Below are positions 6,319 to 9,720 of a stretch of DNA of 9,720 nucleotides, piece after piece (within the stretch, counting starts at the first letter, position 1; each line of letters opens with the position of its first letter). Source of the DNA: an uncultured archaeon (GTDB taxonomy: Archaea; Thermoproteota; Nitrososphaeria; Nitrososphaerales; CALBXV01); contig CALBXV010000110.1 in NCBI GenBank assembly GCA_937890045.1, positions 1 through 9,720 on the forward strand, written 5' to 3'. A model generated the notes under the pieces. That model did no database searches, was not told the DNA's origin, and worked only from the letters and a program-made list of their open reading frames with translations. The translations under genes and the position numbers were made by a program.

Positions 6319-6548
6319 GTTTTAATCTCCTTAAAAGATTTTTCATGTATTTTATATAAAGGAAAAACTTCAAGTAAATAATCCATATCTTTTCTATTAC
6401 TAGGCTCTGCTTTTGATAGATTTTTATCCTTTTCATATTTTATTAATTGTCTACGTGCCATTGTTAATGCTTGTGATATTATATACTGACCCCTCATACT
6501 ATTTACAAATTCCATTTTGTCTTTTGGATGTTGCGTGTTGAAATTCAT
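6315..6548 (-). CDS. Small conserved phage hypothetical protein
   Basis: 77 aa from the ATG at 6548. The longest ORF starts at 6578, but AGGAG 5 nt before 6548 decides the start. The sequence (PKDKMEFVNSMRGQYIISQALTMA, then AEPSNRKDMDYLLEVFPLY) has the look of a small conserved phage protein seen in many phages of low-GC hosts, from memory; its function is unknown. It is helical and has no cysteine or membrane segment. It overlaps the upstream gene by 50 nt and the downstream gene by 4 nt. Confidence 0.72.
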   Translation of the reverse strand: MNFNTQHPKDKMEFVNSMRGQYIISQALTMARRQLIKYEKDKNLSKAEPSNRKDMDYLLEVFPLYKIHEKSFKEIKT

Positions 6549-6738
6549 TCTCTCTCCTCTTGAAGTTACGTTCTCCATTAAAATACTTCTTTTCTAATTC
6601 ATGCATTCTTTTTACAGCTGAACCATTTTTACTTATTCTCTTTTTATCTAGTAACATTTGATAGAATAATATGCAAGCAGCTATTGATAATTTTGAGTCG
6701 TCTCTCCCACTCTTTTTATATTTAATTGGCTTCTTCAT
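6499..6738 (-). CDS. Small lysine-rich hypothetical protein
   Basis: 79 aa, ATG at 6738 with AAGGAG 8 nt upstream. The N- and C-terminal parts are basic (KKPIKYKKSGR, ERNFKRREN) and flank a hydrophobic helix (LSIAACILFYQMLLDKK). That stretch is amphipathic and short, more likely packed in a helical domain than membrane-spanning. The final 17 codons lie in a 50-nt overlap with the next gene, and the last residues may not be functionally constrained. Family not recognised. Confidence 0.6.
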   Translation of the reverse strand: MKKPIKYKKSGRDDSKLSIAACILFYQMLLDKKRISKNGSAVKRMHELEKKYFNGERNFKRRENEFQHATSKRQNGICK

Positions 6739-6814
6739 CTTCTAATCTCCTTAGTATTTGATATATTAATAATAATATCCATATGCCTGCTATGTCAAAC
6801 ATGACTTCAAGCAT
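6722..6814 (-). CDS. 30-aa putative single-pass membrane peptide
   Basis: MLEVMFDIAG... A start at 6814 has a strong AAAGGAG RBS at 6-nt spacing and ends with TAA at 6722-6724, inside the next gene (17-nt overlap). Residues 4-20 (VMFDIAGIWILLLIYQI) are hydrophobic enough for one membrane helix, followed by a charged tail (RRLEDEEAN). The overlap and RBS match the style of its neighbours. Small membrane peptides of phages can modulate host functions, but nothing specific can be assigned. Confidence 0.6.
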   Translation of the reverse strand: MLEVMFDIAGIWILLLIYQILRRLEDEEAN

Positions 6815-6849
6815 TCTTATCTCCTTTCCTGCGAGGTAGGGGTTAAAGT

Positions 6850-7041
6850 TTATGAAAAATTAGGTTCATCATCAAAATTATATCTCATTGTTCTCTGCAG
6901 ATATTCATATGCCCTTGTATATTTATCAAAGTAATCTGAATCTTGTTTTGAATATAGAATACGTCTTAGACTCATATTATCCTCAGTATTTTCTATATAT
7001 ATATCTACTTCTTGTGGCATTTCAATATCTGCAATACACAT
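6850..7041 (-). CDS. Small hypothetical protein
   Basis: 63 aa from the ATG at 7041 (MCIADIEMPQEVDIYIEN). The longest frame opens at a GTG at 7077, but that start lies inside the preceding 41-codon gene and has no good RBS. The ATG at 7041 is 4 nt after that gene's stop and follows AAAGG, a weaker but well-spaced RBS. The protein is acidic with a beta-like N-terminus and a tyrosine-rich C-terminal helix (DYFDKYTRAYEYLQRTMRY). Function unknown. Confidence 0.6.
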   Translation of the reverse strand: MCIADIEMPQEVDIYIENTEDNMSLRRILYSKQDSDYFDKYTRAYEYLQRTMRYNFDDEPNFS

Positions 7042-7045
7042 AATT

Positions 7046-7171
7046 TTACCTTTGTCTTGAACGATAAAATTTACCACATCCCATACAATATTTCCAATGA
7101 AACGAAGGATGCCTCCTATGAAACATATGGGGTATCTTTCTTATAATCCACTTAAAATAGGATATTTTCAT
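7046..7171 (-). CDS. 41-aa basic peptide with CxxC knuckle
   Basis: ATG at 7171 follows AAGGAG with about 7-nt spacing. The initiation region is an exact copy of the one before the 2H phosphoesterase gene (8317-8339), which makes real translation likely. The product, starting MKISYFKWIIRKIPHMF, is rich in Arg, Lys and His and carries YCMGCGKFY near its end, a single zinc-knuckle half-site. It may bind RNA or DNA, or dimerise around a metal. It ends at 7046, just before the ATG at 7041. It fills what would otherwise be a 105-bp gap. Confidence 0.62.
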   Translation of the reverse strand: MKISYFKWIIRKIPHMFHRRHPSFHWKYCMGCGKFYRSRQR

Positions 7172-7184
7172 ATCTGTTCTCCTT
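7162..7184 (-). repeat. 23-bp direct repeat, copy 1 (translation initiation region)
   Basis: Identical over 23 bp to 8317-8339. It covers the AAGGAG, the spacer and the start codon with the first codons (ATGAAAATAT) of the 41-aa gene. Confidence 0.85.
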
Positions 7185-7449
7185 ATTTTTCTTTTTTCTT
7201 TCCTTCTATTAAGTCTTCATAAGGTGCAATATCAGGTGCCATGTTAATTGTTACTTTAACTTCATTAAGCTGGTCATGCTTATATTTATTATTTACTTTT
7301 TTAGCTTCATCAATCATACCTAGCATCATTCTTAAATCAGTTTCTGTGAATAGATTAAAATCTAAATCACCCATCCATGATATTTGATATTCACCATCAT
7401 CATTTTTTGATATTGTAGGTCCATTGATTGGCCAATACATTATTGTCAT
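7183..7449 (-). CDS. Small hypothetical protein
   Basis: 88 aa, ATG at 7449 overlapping the upstream stop (ATGA), preceded by a GAGGTGGTGAT RBS. The sequence starts with beta strands (MYWPINGPTISKNDDGEYQISWMGDLDF), then a helix (TETDLRMMLGMIDEAKKV), a strand with VKVTINMAPDI, and a lysine-rich tail. No motif is recognised. Its stop is next to the RBS of the 41-aa gene. It forms one translationally coupled string with the genes upstream. Confidence 0.72.
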   Translation of the reverse strand: MTIMYWPINGPTISKNDDGEYQISWMGDLDFNLFTETDLRMMLGMIDEAKKVNNKYKHDQLNEVKVTINMAPDIAPYEDLIEGKKKEK

Positions 7450-7712
7450 TTTATATCACCACCTCTAACAAATTTCCTTCCAATACTAAAAGCTTTATCA
7501 TCTTGGAAAACTGGCATATAATATCCAGAACCATCTTCTAACCATTTATCTAACCATCGTCTTCTATACATATTTTTACCATGTGCTTTACTAACAGGAA
7601 TAGTACCATCTCTGGTATAATTCTTTAAAGTAACTTTATGCATTTTACAATACTTAGCAGCCTCATCAGCTGTTAACCAAACACTATATAATCTAGAATT
7701 ATCTAACCTCAT
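7446..7712 (-). CDS. Excisionase/MerR-like HTH protein
   Basis: 88 aa with GGAG 7 nt before the ATG at 7712. Residues 12-59 match the HTH_17-type domain of excisionases and MerR-like regulators: WLTADEAAKYCKMHKVTLKNY (helix-turn-helix), a TRDGTIPV turn, then a wing and KNMYRRRWLDKWLED. In temperate phages such proteins act in excision or as DNA-binding adaptors. No integrase is present in the window, so a general regulatory role is equally possible. The domain call is strong, the exact function open. Confidence 0.8.
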   Translation of the reverse strand: MRLDNSRLYSVWLTADEAAKYCKMHKVTLKNYTRDGTIPVSKAHGKNMYRRRWLDKWLEDGSGYYMPVFQDDKAFSIGRKFVRGGDIK

Positions 7713-7932
7713 CGTTTTTCTCCTTTGCTACTCTGTGCCATATTGCAAGAAGTTGATTTTTACTCTTTCTTAATGCAGCACGTTCTGATCCACCAAATTC
7801 CCACTGATACCAGTGAGCTAACTCATACTTCCATTTATATGGACATGATATTAAACCTAATTCATACTTAGCTCTTCTTATATCCTTTTTTTCCATCCAG
7901 TTTAGAAAACTGTCAACTTCATCTATTGGCAT
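7699..7932 (-). CDS. Small aromatic-rich hypothetical protein
   Basis: 77 aa from the ATG at 7932, chosen over the longer frame from 7989 because AGGAG lies 9 nt before 7932. It starts MPIDEVDSFLNWMEKKDIRRA and contains a Trp/Tyr-rich helical segment (CPYKWKYELAHWYQWEFG) and a basic helix (SERAALRKSKNQL). It overlaps both neighbours by 14 nt. Family and function are not recognised. Confidence 0.68.
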   Translation of the reverse strand: MPIDEVDSFLNWMEKKDIRRAKYELGLISCPYKWKYELAHWYQWEFGGSERAALRKSKNQLLAIWHRVAKEKNDEVR

Positions 7933-8326
7933 TTTTATTGTCTCCTGTTTCAAAGAATCCCCATTTACCATAAAATATACGATTCGCATCAGGCATAGCT
8001 ACATAATGTCCACAGGTTGACTTAGAAGACAGATATTCACCAGTTGAAACTGGACTAACACCTTTAGCTGTATACAAAGTAATATGAAGAGGTGTTTTCA
8101 TGTCAAACTGTTTATCCAAAACTACTCGCGAGGATACTTCTGGCACCTCAATCCTTATTTCACAACGTAATACACCAAAACCAGATTGTATTATAACTTC
8201 TCTAATTTCTACCATAGCACTATCTCCATCTTCTACTCCATGAGGAAAGACAGGACCATCAATGGGATTATAATCAAAGGTCATATGTAGACCTGAATCA
8301 AAAAATACTCCCGAGTATATTTTCAT
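7919..8326 (-). CDS. Putative 2H phosphoesterase (two HxT motifs)
   Basis: 135 aa. Two His-x-Thr motifs are visible: H14-M-T16 in SGLHMTFDY near the N-terminus and H81-I-T83 in KTPLHITLYT, followed by AKGVSPVSTGEYL. Two HxT motifs about 65-90 residues apart define the 2H phosphoesterase superfamily (LigT/2'-5' RNA ligase-like, AKAP7-like, tRNA-repair CPDases, and phage Acb1). These enzymes cleave 2'-3' or 3'-5' nucleotide phosphodiesters. Size and spacing fit small phage members, including the anti-CBASS nuclease Acb1. The linked polynucleotide-kinase-like gene makes RNA end repair another candidate role. The gene starts in an ATGA overlap, with an RBS inside the zinc-finger gene. Superfamily call moderate; substrate unknown. 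Confidence 0.62.
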   Translation of the reverse strand: MKIYSGVFFDSGLHMTFDYNPIDGPVFPHGVEDGDSAMVEIREVIIQSGFGVLRCEIRIEVPEVSSRVVLDKQFDMKTPLHITLYTAKGVSPVSTGEYLSSKSTCGHYVAMPDANRIFYGKWGFFETGDNKNANR

Positions 8327-8339
8327 ATCTGTTCTCCTT
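8317..8339 (-). repeat. 23-bp direct repeat, copy 2 (translation initiation region)
   Basis: Exact copy of 7162-7184, covering the RBS and first codons of the 2H phosphoesterase gene. The coding sequences diverge directly after it. Confidence 0.85.
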
Positions 8340-8484
8340 TATTTATAAGTTTCTTTGCTATCCAATGTATGTAACAGAGCTGTGGTGGATACTTCTTTCT
8401 TGCAATAAGATTCAATTTAATGTTTTTACCACATATTCTACACTTGTACTTAGACGATAATTTAGTATAATGATATTTTTTCAT
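8323..8484 (-). CDS. 53-aa basic C2-CH zinc-finger protein
   Basis: ATG at 8484 in an ATGA overlap with the upstream gene and preceded by a very strong GGAGGTGA RBS; it ends at 8323. C15-x2-C18 (CRICG) and C37-x2-H40 (CYIH) form a plausible single zinc site (CxxC...CxxH). The protein is rich in Lys and Arg, so nucleic-acid binding is likely. It lies directly between a basic peptide and the 2H phosphoesterase. Its last codons contain the RBS of the next gene. Confidence 0.72.
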   Translation of the reverse strand: MKKYHYTKLSSKYKCRICGKNIKLNLIARKKYPPQLCYIHWIAKKLINKGEQI

Positions 8485-8642
8485 GTATTTGAAAATTCAC
8501 CTCCTTCTAGGTGTTTTGCTTTGCGTAATTCATCTCTTATCTTACGTTTCTTAATTTGAGATGCTGTTCGACCATGCTTAGACAAGTCGTTATTCTTCTC
8601 ACGTCTATCCTGTTTTCTGCGTTTAGCTCTCTTATTAGGCAT
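8481..8642 (-). CDS. 53-aa highly basic protein
   Basis: ATG at 8642 shares its A with the TAA stop of the kinase-like gene (TAATG) and follows GAGGTGGTG. The product, beginning MPNKRAKRRKQDRREKNN, has about a third Lys+Arg and no cysteine, and is probably helical or disordered. Such a charge suggests binding to RNA or DNA. The stop at 8481 overlaps the next ATG. Family not recognised. The coupling to a kinase upstream and a zinc finger downstream suggests a shared nucleic-acid task. Confidence 0.7.
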   Translation of the reverse strand: MPNKRAKRRKQDRREKNNDLSKHGRTASQIKKRKIRDELRKAKHLEGGEFSNT

Positions 8643-9088
8643 TATAACACCACCTCAAATCGTTGTTTCATCGCTTTAACTTTTCTAGGATCAACACCAT
8701 GAATATTCATACCACCATGTCTATTCTCAACAATGACTGAAAAGAGAAACCAGTTATATTTATCTTTAAGATCATGGTAAGGTTTCATATCAGGATCATA
8801 TACTGAAAATGTATTATGAATAAATATCTTAGTTGTTATCTTATTCATCATCCATTCTTCAACCTGAGCCTGACATGCTTCATGATTTGTTTTAAGGAGA
8901 TTGCCATCCCATTCATAATCTCCATCACTGTTATAAAAATAATCATCAGTTGCTATTGATACAGAGCAGTGTGGTTGTATTGCCATATTATCAGCAAGTA
9001 TCTGCTCTACAAATGATGTCTTACCAGCACCTGGTACACCACGAATAAGAAATAAAGCACCATTCTTTGTCTGGCTATATAATTTCAT
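8642..9088 (-). CDS. P-loop kinase-like protein (AAA_33 / NEDD4BP2L-type)
   Basis: 148 aa. Walker A GVPGAGKTS at residues 17-25. Then ATDDYF (46-51), DGDYEWDG..L, NHEACQAQVEEWM, KIFIHNTFSVYDPDMKPY (the family's V-D/H-NTF..W-E-PY segment) and IHGVDPRKVKAMKQRFE at the C-terminus. This order is that of NEDD4-binding-protein-2-like / polynucleotide-kinase-like P-loop ATPases, frequent in phages. Expected chemistry is ATP-dependent phosphoryl transfer, possibly to a 5'-OH of RNA or DNA, but there is no separate phosphatase domain. AGGAG lies 9 nt before the ATG at 9088. It sits near the 2H phosphoesterase gene, a pairing also seen in RNA-repair systems. Confidence 0.82.
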   Translation of the reverse strand: MKLYSQTKNGALFLIRGVPGAGKTSFVEQILADNMAIQPHCSVSIATDDYFYNSDGDYEWDGNLLKTNHEACQAQVEEWMMNKITTKIFIHNTFSVYDPDMKPYHDLKDKYNWFLFSVIVENRHGGMNIHGVDPRKVKAMKQRFEVVL

Positions 9089-9216
9089 GACTGTTTTCTC
9101 CTTCTCCTTATTCTATCCATAGCAACACATAATCTCTTCCATGATTTAGATGCATTCTTGGTAGAACCATACTTTCTCTTATATTCAGCACGATATTTAA
9201 TTTCATCTATTTTCAT
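9085..9216 (-). CDS. 43-aa basic peptide
   Basis: ATG at 9216 follows an AAAGGAA RBS and the frame closes in an ATGA overlap with the kinase-like gene at 9088. The product, starting MKIDEIKYRAEYKRKYG, has an acidic-basic helix and ends RIRRRRKQS. It is the first protein gene after the large structured RNA, 25 nt from it. Function unknown; the charge suggests RNA or DNA binding. Confidence 0.65.
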   Translation of the reverse strand: MKIDEIKYRAEYKRKYGSTKNASKSWKRLCVAMDRIRRRRKQS

Positions 9217-9240
9217 AACATTCCTTTCTGTTTAATAATT

Positions 9241-9719
9241 TAAAAGAGTGTGTGACGGGATTCAAGAGATGCTTTAACAAAGCACCGGGTTACCCGCTAG
9301 TAACGACTATTTTAGGGACTTTCGTCCTCACGATATAGTATTAGATACCTGTCAGTATCATCCTGATGACTGATCTTTAGGACCATTGTCACATATAAGA
9401 TGATGTACAACACAACTAATACTTCACAGCTTGAGATAGCAAACTCATTAACCTGTGAGAATACCGTAGCAAGAGGTTCTTGCTTTAGGTTGCTGTCACT
9501 ACGATTACTAGAGAAGTTACTCTCCTTCCTCATGCAACAGGTCTCCGAAGAAACCTGTCACTCCCATTTGGTTAGAGGGCACCCATCGGTGCAGTACTCT
9601 ACCTGTAATACCCTTGCCAAAGAATATCTACAGGTTTCACAAACCCAGTAGCGATAGTAAATCGCGTAGCCACCATCAATCCTGACAATGCACCGTCAGA
9701 ACATCAAGTCACTCTTTTA
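9241..9719 (-). ncRNA. Large highly structured RNA, ROOL/GOLLD-like candidate
   Basis: A 479-nt block with no credible gene, closed by a 10-bp helix (9241-9250 with 9710-9719). Minus-strand RNA folds in order: 7-bp hairpin 9680-9701 (one U.G); 5-bp 9651-9665; 15-bp hairpin 9601-9635 (7+8 bp, bulged G, two G.U); hairpin 9579-9592; 9-bp hairpin 9537-9558 with a C(UUCG)G tetraloop; 9468-9484 (6 bp); 9424-9458 (6+4 bp); 9386-9410 (8 bp, one bulge); and 9316-9327 with a GAAA tetraloop inside an ACTAT/ATAGT helix (9306-9310 with 9335-9339); 9270-9284. UUCG and GAAA loops and most G.U pairs exist only on the minus strand. A loop at 9474-9478 (AACCU) can pair with AGGUU at 9450-9454. Large ornate phage RNAs known to me are ROOL and GOLLD; I cannot confirm membership. 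Confidence 0.8.
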
Positions 9720-9720
9720 G

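Noticed and set aside
9240..9300. tRNA 3' end around a TTCAAGA-like segment
   Set aside because: The flanking bases do not form a T-stem and no matching acceptor stem is nearby.
9361..9400. Hammerhead ribozyme (CTGATGA at 9364 on the plus strand)
   Set aside because: No GAAA box at the expected distance and no three-helix arrangement; the RNA strand here is the minus one.
9312..9533. 73-codon minus-strand ORF inside the large RNA block
   Set aside because: The ATG precedes rather than follows the AGGAAGGAG, and the sequence is dominated by hairpins that explain it better as RNA.
9400..9651. Plus-strand ORF in the large RNA block
   Set aside because: No RBS, opposite to all genes, and overlaps the structured RNA.

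Overview
The window looks like part of the early / DNA-metabolism region of an AT-rich bacteriophage (or prophage). Every convincing gene lies on the minus strand. The genes are short and tightly packed, with ATGA or TAATG overlaps or gaps of a few bases, and almost all follow a strong AGGAG-type ribosome binding site (RBS). Strong RBSs, low GC and the gene families point to a Firmicutes (Clostridia-like, gut or rumen) host. The host is an inference.

Reading in the direction of transcription (high to low coordinates): (1) 9241-9719 is a non-coding block of about 480 nt. It folds on the minus strand into many helices closed by a 10-bp terminal stem and looks like a large ornate RNA of the ROOL/GOLLD kind, or a new class. 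(2) 9216-7919 carries a small basic protein, a P-loop polynucleotide-kinase-like protein, a second basic protein, a Cys/His zinc-finger protein and a two-HxT (2H) phosphoesterase-like protein. This is a possible RNA-repair or anti-CBASS (anti-cyclic-nucleotide) module. (3) 7932-5634 holds small accessory proteins: an excisionase/MerR-like HTH, zinc-ribbon proteins, a one-helix membrane peptide and a winged-helix protein. (4) 5534-3108 is a recombination/replication block: a PD-(D/E)XK nuclease with a Cas4/AddB-like cysteine set, a DUF1071 (Sak3-type) single-strand annealing protein, two small proteins and an ssDNA-binding protein ending in an SSB-like acidic tail. (5) 2961-316 holds a MazG-like nucleotide pyrophosphohydrolase candidate, several hypotheticals, a DUF932 protein and a conserved MGYTHYWY-type protein. 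(6) 63-315 is a second structured non-coding block, followed by the first 13 codons of another gene that leaves the window.

The exonuclease, annealing protein and ssDNA-binding protein together make a standard phage recombination system. The kinase and 2H protein next to a giant structured RNA are the most interesting combination here. Six likely genes shorter than about 60 codons were found by reading RBS-start-stop patterns, plus one doubtful 36-codon ORF. Several starts were moved downstream of the longest-ORF start to fit the RBS.
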